A model generated the notes under the pieces. That model was not told the DNA's origin and did no database searches. It was given only the letters and a program-made list of their open reading frames with translations. Positions 33,223-40,267 of a stretch of DNA of 50,378 bases are shown piece by piece (the first letter of the stretch is position 1; each line of letters begins with the position of its first letter). The stretch covers positions 1 through 50,378 of the IMG/VR virus record IMGVR_UViG_3300033143_006579, one strand, 5' to 3'. The translations under genes were made by a program, and so were the position numbers. The stretch comes from a virus.

Positions 33223-33960
33223 ATGAAGATTAATAATCAATGCAGTTTGTATTTAAACGATGTTTATAATTATGATATACGAGCATGTCACTACTCGATA
33301 ATGAAAAACTACGGACTTGATTTGCATGGAATTGATGGGAGTAATAAAGCTGAGAGAAATATCCTTATCGGAAAAATGATGCAAACTAATCCAAGATTAA
33401 CTTCATTTCTTAGGAATACAACCTCAGCAATTGTTTATGAATTTATTTCAGAGTGTAAAATAAAAGAAGAAGATTTATTAATGATTCAGTATGACGGAAT
33501 AATTGTTAAAAAAATTTTAAGAAAAATATCAAGCGATATTATGACTTTAGAATTAAGGGCACATTTCCAAACTTTAATAATGTCTATAAATAGAAATAGT
33601 TATATAGCTTATGATGTAACTAATAACAAAGCTGTTATTAAGGGAGTGTCACATAGATATAAAAAAATGGACGAAATTTTAGGAAAACTTGTTAAAATTG
33701 AATTTCAAAGAAAACGAGGATTATTCAGACAACTTCAAAAAATAAAAGATAACTTTATGACGTCAACTGATATTCATTTATTCTGTATACCTCTTTCTGA
33801 TGATAAATATTCTGTATTTCTAAAGGGGTATGGTGAATTAGAAATTGCAAAACAAACAATAAAAATCATGGACCCTAATGATATAGATAAGCATAGATAT
33901 TTTGATTTCTATTTAAGACCTTTTACTCAATCAATTGTAGCTGAACATGTAAGACAATAA
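33223..33960 (+). CDS. Possible polymerase-palm-like protein (245 residues)
   Basis: Near the start is YNYDIRACHYSIM, which recalls polymerase motif A (Asp in a strand followed by a helix), and at about residue 90 MIQYDGIIVKK, which recalls motif C of family A polymerases (HDE region). A Lys/Arg-rich helical C-terminus follows. These two motifs are weakly matched and the chain is far shorter than a complete polymerase, so it could be a split fragment, an inactive homologue or an unrelated protein. The other half is not in this window. AAAGGA ribosome site. Confidence 0.35.
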   Translation: MKINNQCSLYLNDVYNYDIRACHYSIMKNYGLDLHGIDGSNKAERNILIGKMMQTNPRLTSFLRNTTSAIVYEFISECKIKEEDLLMIQYDGIIVKKILRKISSDIMTLELRAHFQTLIMSINRNSYIAYDVTNNKAVIKGVSHRYKKMDEILGKLVKIEFQRKRGLFRQLQKIKDNFMTSTDIHLFCIPLSDDKYSVFLKGYGELEIAKQTIKIMDPNDIDKHRYFDFYLRPFTQSIVAEHVRQ

Positions 33961-33981
33961 AATTATGTTAAAATAAAATAT

Positions 33982-34002
33982 CTATATATATTAATTTATG
34001 AA
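33982..34002 (+). promoter_or_regulatory. Candidate promoter element (copy 1, towards SPFH gene)
   Basis: CTATATATATTAAT at 33982-33995, two bases, then ATGAA to 34002. The same arrangement occurs at 38650-38670 (-), 40228-40248 (-, TTGAA) and 47658-47678 (+). It reads towards the SPFH gene. Downstream at 34024-34030 stands AAAGGAGG followed about 8 nt later by GTT rather than a start codon. Strand and role are inferred from shared position and orientation. Confidence 0.55.
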
Positions 34003-34038
34003 TAAAGGTTTTTAATTTTATCAAAGGAGGTTATAAAA

Positions 34039-34209
34039 GTTCAGTACAAGGATTTTAAGGTTCGTCTTTTTATTATTAAATTTTTATTAGCAAAAAAACT
34101 AATAGTTAAAAAAAAAGGAGTTACAAGATGCCGTTTAACAATCGAAATAGTGATGATAGTGAAATCATGGATAAAGTTAAAAAAGGGAAGAGTAAGATTA
34201 TCGGAATAG
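34039..34209 (+). pseudogene. Possible decayed short gene (57 codons, no start codon)
   Basis: AAAGGAGG at 34024-34030 is a strong ribosome site followed, about 8 nt on, by GTT CAG TAC AAG in an open frame of 57 codons to TAG at 34207-34209. It lacks ATG, GTG or TTG, and it overlaps the start of the SPFH gene in another frame. The product would be Lys-rich and basic (VQYKDFKVRLFIIKFLLAKK). The spacing from the promoter element to GTT (36 nt) nearly matches the 35 nt seen before true starts elsewhere, suggesting a start codon lost by mutation, or a non-canonical start. Confidence 0.35.
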
Positions 34210-35474
34210 TTTTAATGGTTATTATTCTTTTGGTCGGCCTAATCGGCGGGTCCAGTCTTGTTGAAACAGTTGACAAAGGGGAGTATCAGGTCAAGCAGGC
34301 GGCCATCACCGGAACAATGTCAGCGAAAATGACACCCGGAATGTGGGCCCAGATGTTCGGTGATATTGAATCCTGGCCGAAAGCCGAAACCTTTTTCTTT
34401 ACTCATGGAAATGATGCGGCCGGCGATGTTGATCGGGACACCAGTATGGAGGTCCGATTTAATGACGGATCCATTTGTAATATTTCCGGAACCCTTCGTA
34501 TTATTATGCCTACATCAGAAGATCTGGCGATCTCTATGGTAACCGAACGTGGCCATAAAACGTATGGTGATGTACGGGAAAAGTTGATCCAACCGCATGT
34601 TCGTAATGTTTTACGATCAACTGCAAACCTTATGAGTGCCAAAGAATCCTACGCCAGTAAGCGCCCGCAGTATATTAGCTGGGCACGAGACCAGATTCAA
34701 AATGGTGTATATCAGACTAAATCGGAAGTCAGACCCGTAAAGGATCTTGTTTCAGGTGAAATTGTAAATAAGGAATTTCAGGTCATCAAGAAGGTGGAAG
34801 GTAAACCTTTATATCAGAAGAATCCGATTGAAGGTACCGGAATCCTGGTGAAGAACTTTGAGGTAAAACAGTTTCGTTATGATCCCAAGGTTCAGAAACA
34901 GATTGCTACTCAACAGGAAGCGCTCATGGCCGTTCAGACCGCCAAGGCAAAAGCCGAGGAAGCCGAACAGGATAAGTTGACCATCGTCGCTCAGGGTAAA
35001 GCAAAAGTCGCCAAGGCCAAATATGAGAAGGAACAGGAAAAGGTCAAGGCGGTTGTTGATGCTCAGAAGGACAAAGAGGTTGCTGAACTGGATGCTGCCA
35101 GGGATAAGGAAGTTGCCGTAATCGCAGGTACCAAAAGAAAAGAAGTTGCTGCTCTTGATAGAGATGCTGCTAAACTTACCAAACAGAAGGATATCTTCTT
35201 AGGTCAGGGGCAAGCTGAAAAGAAACGACTTGTTCTTGCAGCTGATGGTGCTCTTCAGCAGAAACTTGCTACAATTGAAAGGATCAATTCAGTATGGGCC
35301 GAAGCGTATACCCACAGGAAAGTTCCTGCTGTTATGATGGGAGGGGCTGGAGGTAAATCTGGAGGTGAATATGGAAATCAGGATGCTTCCCTATTCAGCC
35401 AGGCAATAAACCTCATGGCCATGAAACAGATCGGGTTAGATCTTTCAATTCCTAAAGGTGCCGTAGTCAAGTAA
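34128..35474 (+). CDS. SPFH/band-7 (flotillin/prohibitin-like) membrane protein, GC-richer
   Basis: The 448-residue product has a membrane helix at about residues 24-45 (IIGIVLMVIILLVGLIGG), then an SPFH domain beginning VDKGEYQV. A long Ala/Lys/Glu coiled coil (about 265-350) is typical of flotillin-like scaffolds. The C-terminus carries Gly-rich GGAGGKSGGEYG. SPFH proteins form oligomeric membrane scaffolds, often with proteases. The gene is visibly richer in G and C than the rest of the window (GCC, GGC and CGG codons) and sits alone between a promoter element and a strong terminator. I therefore infer recent transfer from a bacterial host. Confidence 0.85.
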   Translation: MPFNNRNSDDSEIMDKVKKGKSKIIGIVLMVIILLVGLIGGSSLVETVDKGEYQVKQAAITGTMSAKMTPGMWAQMFGDIESWPKAETFFFTHGNDAAGDVDRDTSMEVRFNDGSICNISGTLRIIMPTSEDLAISMVTERGHKTYGDVREKLIQPHVRNVLRSTANLMSAKESYASKRPQYISWARDQIQNGVYQTKSEVRPVKDLVSGEIVNKEFQVIKKVEGKPLYQKNPIEGTGILVKNFEVKQFRYDPKVQKQIATQQEALMAVQTAKAKAEEAEQDKLTIVAQGKAKVAKAKYEKEQEKVKAVVDAQKDKEVAELDAARDKEVAVIAGTKRKEVAALDRDAAKLTKQKDIFLGQGQAEKKRLVLAADGALQQKLATIERINSVWAEAYTHRKVPAVMMGGAGGKSGGEYGNQDASLFSQAINLMAMKQIGLDLSIPKGAVVK

Positions 35475-35501
35475 CAATATTAACTGCAAAGTCAATTTGC
35501 G

Positions 35502-35531
35502 AATACCCCCTTTTATTAGGGGGTATTTTTT
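35502..35531 (+). terminator. Rho-independent terminator after SPFH gene
   Basis: AATACCCCC (35502-35510), loop of 8 nt, GGGGGTATT (35519-35527) and a T run to 35531. A perfect 9-bp stem with GC core and T tail. It closes the SPFH cassette that starts at the promoter element near 33982. Confidence 0.95.
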
Positions 35532-35543
35532 CAAGGAGGATAT

Positions 35544-35825
35544 ATGTTTGCACAATTGCTAGTTACATTACTTATTATTTGTTCTTTATGGTGGGTTGGA
35601 AAGAAGTTTTTATATGATCCTATCATGGAGGATAAAAAAGCAGCTTCTACTGAAGGAGCGAAAATTATAAAGCAAGATTATAATGCATTAATACAAATTA
35701 AACAGGAATTAAAAAATAAAAAAGAATCACTTCAACTTCGTATTAAAGAAGAAAATGTAAACACCGAATTAAACGAAGTTGAAAAAGAACTAGAAGAAGT
35801 AAATAAGAGGTTAAATATAAGATAA
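35544..35825 (+). CDS. Small membrane protein with coiled-coil tail
   Basis: The 93-residue product has an N-terminal hydrophobic helix (MFAQLLVTLLIICSLWWVG), a short loop and a long Lys/Glu coiled coil to the end. One-pass membrane topology like many phage accessory or spanin-like proteins, but no lipobox or spanin partner is seen. AAGGAGG ribosome site. It may be unrelated to the SPFH protein, since a terminator separates them. Confidence 0.7.
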   Translation: MFAQLLVTLLIICSLWWVGKKFLYDPIMEDKKAASTEGAKIIKQDYNALIQIKQELKNKKESLQLRIKEENVNTELNEVEKELEEVNKRLNIR

Positions 35826-36179
35826 ATGAAGTGTAAAACAGATTTTGTAACGAACTCAAGTAGCTCGTCATATGTAATATGGGGGATTGAAAAAAGCTCC
35901 GATGATATACGGGAACATTTTAAAGATACAGATGGTTGCCCTTATGGTTCTTCTACTGATGTATATGATATTTTAGAGACTCATATGAACTGGGTAGAAA
36001 TATCATATGAATGTTGGTGGGAAGCTTCACTCGTATATATCGGACTTTCCCCATCAAGAATGAACGAAGATGAAACACTTAAAGAATTCAAAACACGGAT
36101 ATTACTTGGATTGAAAAAACTAAACTTCGATGTAACATACGAAGATATTTTTTACTACGAAGAATCATCAGGGCAATAG
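35826..36179 (+). CDS. VTNSSS-motif protein (second)
   Basis: The 117-residue product starts MKCKTDFVTNSSSSSYVIW. It aligns along its length with the next gene's product, for instance YIGLSPSRMNEDETLKEFK against YIGLSPFKMKDDETLLQFK, so the pair arose by duplication. The N-terminal motif is shared with the radical-SAM-linked protein at 13558. It begins right after the preceding stop. Function unknown. Confidence 0.75.
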   Translation: MKCKTDFVTNSSSSSYVIWGIEKSSDDIREHFKDTDGCPYGSSTDVYDILETHMNWVEISYECWWEASLVYIGLSPSRMNEDETLKEFKTRILLGLKKLNFDVTYEDIFYYEESSGQ

Positions 36180-36191
36180 GAGAAAACAAGC

Positions 36192-36539
36192 ATGAAATGT
36201 AAATTAGATTATGTAACAAATTCAAGTAGTTCGGCATTTTTTTTATTAGGTGTTGATTATGAATCAAGCGAAATTAAAAACATATTTCAAGCTTCTGAGG
36301 AAGACATGGAGGACGGAGCTGGAGAATATATTTATAATAAATGCAAGGGAATACAATTAGAATACGAACATGACTATGAAGAAGATCATTTATATATCGG
36401 GTTGAGTCCATTTAAAATGAAAGATGATGAAACTTTACTTCAGTTTAAAGAAAGAGTTGTAAATACCATGACTGATATTGGATTTCCTGATATATCTATA
36501 GAAAAGGTAAAGTTCATGGAAGGAATTATATACGGATAG
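36192..36539 (+). CDS. VTNSSS-motif protein (third; paralogue of the previous)
   Basis: The 115-residue product starts MKCKLDYVTNSSSSAFFLL and is a paralogue of the gene at 35826 (shared YIGLSP and DDETL blocks). AGGAG ribosome site. The body is acidic. No enzymatic motif. The conserved N-terminus with divergent bodies suggests a leader, recognition or modification segment. Confidence 0.75.
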   Translation: MKCKLDYVTNSSSSAFFLLGVDYESSEIKNIFQASEEDMEDGAGEYIYNKCKGIQLEYEHDYEEDHLYIGLSPFKMKDDETLLQFKERVVNTMTDIGFPDISIEKVKFMEGIIYG

Positions 36540-36551
36540 GAGGAGATTTAT

Positions 36552-37172
36552 ATGTCATTTCTTTGTGGAAATGTTTTGAATATTGCGGCGGGAAAAATCA
36601 AACCAATTGAATTTCTTTTGAAACAAAAACTCGCTATAATTACAAATATAGATCCTATGTATGATAGAGGAAATTCGAAAATATCAATAGGAGGAGTTGA
36701 AAGAGAAACTGAAGAATTAGAAAGAAAAAGATCTCATACAACCCAAGAAATATTTGTAAGTATGAGTGCTTTTGATTTTATGGAAAAAACTAAGTTATTT
36801 TTTGATCAGGTTTGTGCATATAGATTTTTAGAACACGTTTCTATGGAGTACATCAATTACTTTATTTATTTAATATCTACATGTACTAAACCAGGCGTGA
36901 AGGTTGATATTGTTGTTCCTGATTATGAAATTCTGGCTAATATGATTCTTCATGAGGAAGTGATTGGAAATCCTGGTTTTGAAAAGCATAATATTCTTTT
37001 GACAACTGAACTTCTTAATGTTAAAGTAGACCCTCATTGTTCTATATGGACTGAACCTCGTTTACGTTACTTCTGGGAGTTGGAGGATAGATTTAAAGTA
37101 GTTAAAATTGAACATGAATATGAATTTGATGGACGTAATATATATCTTAGAATGATCGCAGAGAGAATATAA
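36552..37172 (+). CDS. Class I SAM-methyltransferase-like protein
   Basis: The 206-residue product has strand-loop features of the Rossmann methyltransferase fold: an early LNIAAG loop, IDPMY as the acidic second strand, then FDQVCAYRFLEHV resembling the motif around post-motif II of small phage methyltransferases. PGVKVDIVVPDYE fits the later strand. The glycine loop is short (A-G only), so SAM binding is uncertain. Substrate unknown. The GGAGGAG site is strong; the stop overlaps the next start. Confidence 0.5.
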   Translation: MSFLCGNVLNIAAGKIKPIEFLLKQKLAIITNIDPMYDRGNSKISIGGVERETEELERKRSHTTQEIFVSMSAFDFMEKTKLFFDQVCAYRFLEHVSMEYINYFIYLISTCTKPGVKVDIVVPDYEILANMILHEEVIGNPGFEKHNILLTTELLNVKVDPHCSIWTEPRLRYFWELEDRFKVVKIEHEYEFDGRNIYLRMIAERI

Positions 37173-37483
37173 TGGTCCCTATGATAGATTTACCTATCCG
37201 TCCACAGTGGCCAGATGGTAGAGATTATATACCAACAATACATGATAAAGTTGAAAAAGCAGATATTGTATTCTCTTTTACTAGAAATAAAATGGAAATT
37301 CTTAAAAATAGAAAAGGTACAAAAATAAAACGAAAACTAGTTATAAAGCTATTTGCTAAAGTTTTAGAAAAACAAATACTTCCTACCGAAACTCCATTTT
37401 TTTCAAAGGCATTAAGAAGTGAATTAGAAGAAGTAATAATAGAAGTAGTAACAAATCATGAAAGGAAATATAAAAAGAAATGA
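37172..37483 (+). CDS. Unrecognised 103-residue basic protein
   Basis: Begins MVPMIDLPIRPQWPDGRDYIPT and becomes Lys/Arg-rich with a helical C-terminus. It overlaps the methyltransferase-like gene by 1 nt and its own stop overlaps the next ATG. No family recognised. Confidence 0.6.
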   Translation: MVPMIDLPIRPQWPDGRDYIPTIHDKVEKADIVFSFTRNKMEILKNRKGTKIKRKLVIKLFAKVLEKQILPTETPFFSKALRSELEEVIIEVVTNHERKYKKK

Positions 37484-38394
37484 GTTTTTCAGAAAGACAT
37501 GAAGACATGGGATTGCTAGATTTAGGTAACTCATGTTATCACTACGCTGATAGATATGGCGAAGTGGTTTATAGACAAGTAAAAACAATGCCAGGTGGAA
37601 TTGAAGGAACCAACGATAATAATATTCCAGCAATGGCACTTTTTACAAAAGGAATAGCCCCGGAATCAGAATTTAATTATTGCGGGATTGTTTCGGACGA
37701 ATATAAGTTCATGGGTCATGATGATTTAAATGATCAAATTAGGCAATCAATTACTGATATTGGTAGTCCTATTTTAAGAGAAAATAACTTCATGAGTCTT
37801 GACTTGACCAAGATGCATAATGAAATAGTTATCTCAAACGTCCATAATATACCAGAACAGGGAGATGTTTATCCTCAGATAATTATAAGGAATACTTATG
37901 ATGGGTCTGGGAAAGCAGATATTGCATTTGGTATTTGTATGGATCAAGGCAGACTGGGTATGGTAAGTTTCGGATTCAGACAAAAAATATCCTCAATGAA
38001 ACAAATTCATATCGCAAACTCAACTACGAGGTTAACAGCTGCCGTAGGAGGTTATGTAAATACCTTCGCCCAAAATATTACAGAACTTATAAGAACAAGT
38101 TTCAATAACCATTTATCAGAAGAAGAAATGTTATCAGTTCTTGATCTAGTTGAAAATGTTGGGAAAAAAAGAAGAGAGGGTATAAGTAATATTTTAGAAA
38201 GTTTGACCAATCGAAGTGAACAAGGGATTCAATCATGGAGTACATCTGCTTGGAATTTATTTTTAGCAATAACGAGATTTTCAGCAGTTGAGAAAAACTT
38301 GAATGCTAAACTTATGCTTGAGTCTGTAGCTGAAAGAGTATTGACTGTACCTCCTCAAATGATGAACACGCTTGATGTTTTAGAAGCAGCGTAA
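37480..38394 (+). CDS. DUF932-like protein (tentative)
   Basis: The 304-residue product has RNTYDGSGKADIAFG, which resembles the NSYDGS...F-G block of DUF932 phage/plasmid proteins, followed by MDQGRLGMVSFGF and a helical C-terminal region. DUF932 proteins are of unknown function, sometimes near replication or defence-related genes. The match is short. It starts in the ATGA overlap and is the last gene of the + run before the terminator at 38411. Confidence 0.5.
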   Translation: MSFSERHEDMGLLDLGNSCYHYADRYGEVVYRQVKTMPGGIEGTNDNNIPAMALFTKGIAPESEFNYCGIVSDEYKFMGHDDLNDQIRQSITDIGSPILRENNFMSLDLTKMHNEIVISNVHNIPEQGDVYPQIIIRNTYDGSGKADIAFGICMDQGRLGMVSFGFRQKISSMKQIHIANSTTRLTAAVGGYVNTFAQNITELIRTSFNNHLSEEEMLSVLDLVENVGKKRREGISNILESLTNRSEQGIQSWSTSAWNLFLAITRFSAVEKNLNAKLMLESVAERVLTVPPQMMNTLDVLEAA

Positions 38395-38410
38395 GCAAAA
38401 AAAGTAATTC

Positions 38411-38445
38411 AAAAATGATCCGGAAATTTTTCGGTTCATTTTTTT
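38411..38445. terminator. Bidirectional terminator between convergent genes
   Basis: AAAAATGATCCG (38411-38422), loop, CGGTTCATTTTT (38432-38443) with one T-T mismatch. A/T runs on both ends make it usable in both directions: it ends the + operon (stop at 38394) and lies just after the minus-strand gene stop at 38447. The CGGTTCATTTTT arm also forms the right half of the terminator at 48256-48296. Confidence 0.85.
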
Positions 38446-38446
38446 G

Positions 38447-38614
38447 TCACTTAATAAACCACGTTGCTAACAGCCCCATGAATATCGTTGCTATTATAAT
38501 TTGTTTGATCATTCTATCTCTGTGATTTTTACATGCTGGGCATAATGTTTCATCATCATTCAAGGCTCTCCCACAGACACAGAACAGATCATTCTTTTTT
38601 GGCAGTATTATCAT
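38447..38614 (-). CDS. Small zinc-binding membrane protein (55 residues)
   Basis: On the minus strand ATG at 38614 follows AAAGGAG. The product starts MIILPKKNDLFCVCGRAL, continues with LCPACKN and then a hydrophobic helix IIIATIFMGLLATWF. Thus a CxC/CxxC zinc knuckle is followed by one membrane helix. It has its own candidate promoter 35 nt upstream and terminator downstream, so it is a single-gene unit opposite to its neighbours. Family unknown. Confidence 0.7.
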   Translation of the reverse strand: MIILPKKNDLFCVCGRALNDDETLCPACKNHRDRMIKQIIIATIFMGLLATWFIK

Positions 38615-38649
38615 TATTATCTCCTTTTGTTATTCTAAATATTTCTACC

Positions 38650-38670
38650 TTCATGTATTAATATATATAG
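38650..38670 (-). promoter_or_regulatory. Candidate promoter element (copy 2, minus strand)
   Basis: Reading leftwards: CTATATATATTAAT (38670-38657), two bases, ATGAA (38654-38650), then exactly 35 nt to the ATG at 38614. Same spacing as copy 4. A related but weaker run, TATATATATAGTATAAAA, lies at about 38713-38730 upstream of the + gene at 38763. The 148-bp stretch 38615-38762 otherwise holds no gene; the + strand ribosome site AAAAAGGAG lies near 38750. Confidence 0.6.
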
Positions 38671-38762
38671 TAATCAAAACCATATCTTAAAAGATTATTT
38701 ATAATCTTAGTTTATATATATAGTATAAAATACAGAACAAAATAATAAAAAGGAGTTGTAAT

Positions 38763-40052
38763 ATGTCCAATCCAATAAACGAAAGAACTTCTATTCCTTC
38801 AAGAGGATATGATATAAAAGTAACTATTAATGATCTTGATTATTCAAGTGATATTATTAACATAAGAATTATGTCATCCCTTACAACTGCTTATCAAAAT
38901 GTATTCTTAACTATACTCATTGATCCGAATGATATTATATTAGAAGATATTTTTGGAAAATACCCGATTAAATTATCAGTTGTTTTAACGGGTCAAACAG
39001 GAATTCCTTATGAACAAGTAGATTTTGAATTAATGTATTTAACATCAAAATTTGTAACAATTACAAAAGAAGAAATATCACTTAACTTTCAAAAAGATAG
39101 AGTTCCTTTAGAGATAGTTACTGTATGTAGACAACCATATAAAACTATGCACTCATTTGTAAATAAAATTTATACAGGAACAACTATTCGAGAGATTATA
39201 ACAGACTTAGCATCTGAAATTGGAGCTGATGTTGAATACGATTCTGATGGAGAAAATACAATAGCTATAGATCAGATATGTATTCCTCCAACAACATTCT
39301 ATAAAATTATAAAAGAATATAATTATGAAAACGATACAAGTTATGATGGGTTTTTAGATAGACATTTTGGATTGTTTGCTGGAATACCTGCTATTTTTTG
39401 TCAGCATGATAATACAGTTAAAATAAAAAATCTAACTAAAAAAATGAAAAAAGCACAAACATTTACAGTATACCAATTAGCACAATCAGGAGAAAATAAA
39501 GACATAATTGAAAAAAGTACTAACGGAGAAATATTTTATACATACGATAATATAGATTTTCAATATTCTGGAAATGTTAAATTTGCAGTAATAGCACCAA
39601 AACTTAAACATATAGTAACTCCTAAAGATAAATTGTTTCATATAGTGGAACAAGATTTGGCAACGATATGTTCTAATTATGGATTAATTGATGGTGATGA
39701 TCAAATGGAAATTGATAGCGAAATTTTATCCCCAACAAGAATATCTTATAATATACAAGATAGTGGAACCGGATCAGATGAAACTCAATTCATATCTCGA
39801 CTTTCCGGGACAATGGCAGATTTAAATGCTTTATCATTGAATCTAGAAAGAAATCTTCCGATCTTAAATTTGATGGATGTAGGAGAGTGTGTAAAATTAA
39901 ATACTAAAATAACAGAATATATAGATTTGGCTGGAAAATATATTCTTTGGAGCTCTGATTTAAATTTTGGAAGGCATAATGTGGGAGAGTTTCAAGCGGT
40001 TGCTAGAATTAATTTGATTAGAACTAACAAAAAAATTGGGCAAAAATCTTAA
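38763..40052 (+). CDS. Baseplate hub/tail protein candidate
   Basis: The 429-residue product has an N-terminal beta-rich domain (MSNPINERTSIPSRGYD...) and a central block LDRHFGLFAGIPAIFCQHDN with helical surroundings, and it ends in a beta-rich region. The pattern suits gp27/gpD-type baseplate hub proteins, which form the ring under the tail tube. It stands alone on the + strand opposite a block of tail genes on the minus strand (40268-47588). Functional call is tentative, based on pattern and context; no signature motif of hub proteins can be quoted. Confidence 0.5.
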   Translation: MSNPINERTSIPSRGYDIKVTINDLDYSSDIINIRIMSSLTTAYQNVFLTILIDPNDIILEDIFGKYPIKLSVVLTGQTGIPYEQVDFELMYLTSKFVTITKEEISLNFQKDRVPLEIVTVCRQPYKTMHSFVNKIYTGTTIREIITDLASEIGADVEYDSDGENTIAIDQICIPPTTFYKIIKEYNYENDTSYDGFLDRHFGLFAGIPAIFCQHDNTVKIKNLTKKMKKAQTFTVYQLAQSGENKDIIEKSTNGEIFYTYDNIDFQYSGNVKFAVIAPKLKHIVTPKDKLFHIVEQDLATICSNYGLIDGDDQMEIDSEILSPTRISYNIQDSGTGSDETQFISRLSGTMADLNALSLNLERNLPILNLMDVGECVKLNTKITEYIDLAGKYILWSSDLNFGRHNVGEFQAVARINLIRTNKKIGQKS

Positions 40053-40091
40053 GATCAGATTTCTCTGACCCTATGATAAATAAATAATATT

Positions 40092-40148
40092 TTATATTCT
40101 ATATTTTGAAGCAATCGGGACTGATTTGCCGTTCAGTAAATAGATCAT
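40092..40148 (-). other. Possible 18-codon ORF in a short transcript
   Basis: On the minus strand, ATG at 40148 follows AAAGGA by 7 nt and encodes MIYLLNGKSVPIASKYRI then TAA at 40092. The candidate promoter element ends at 40228 and the hairpin at 40189-40222 lies between. It may be a translated short peptide or only a by-product of a small RNA. Too short for confidence. Confidence 0.3.
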
Positions 40149-40188
40149 AACACATTCCTTTCAAAAAGTTTAAGTGTTTTATCTTTGC

Positions 40189-40222
40189 GTTGTTGTATTT
40201 ATGAATTACATAATCCAACAAC
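40189..40222. other. Imperfect inverted repeat, GTTGTTG...CAACAAC
   Basis: GTTGTTG (40189-40195) pairs with CAACAAC (40216-40222) around an inner TTATG/CATAA stem. It lies between the convergent genes ending at 40052 (+) and 40268 (-), followed on the + strand by CCCCTTTTC. Could be a terminator for the + gene at some distance or part of a small RNA on the minus strand. Confidence 0.55.
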
Positions 40223-40227
40223 CCCTT

Positions 40228-40248
40228 TTCAATTATTAATATATATAG
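40228..40248 (-). promoter_or_regulatory. Candidate promoter element (copy 3, minus strand)
   Basis: Reading leftwards: CTATATATATTAAT (40248-40235), two bases, then TTGAA instead of ATGAA. It lies between convergent genes and would direct transcription to the left across the hairpin and the 18-codon frame. The 216-bp region 40053-40267 holds no larger gene. Confidence 0.5.
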
Positions 40249-40267
40249 ATGCTTTATCCAAACAATA

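Noticed and set aside
33223-33960. Firm call of DNA polymerase
   Set aside because: Only two short motif-like blocks; the chain is too short for a complete enzyme. Reported as a low-confidence possibility.
38705-38735. Fifth copy of the promoter element at TATATATATAGTATAAAA
   Set aside because: It matches only about 11 of 14 core bases and lacks the ATGAA block. Could instead be a plain AT-rich promoter of the gene at 38763.
40053-40080. Terminator hairpin GATCAGA...TCTGACC after the hub gene
   Set aside because: One mismatch, no T-run and weak pairing, so it is not called.
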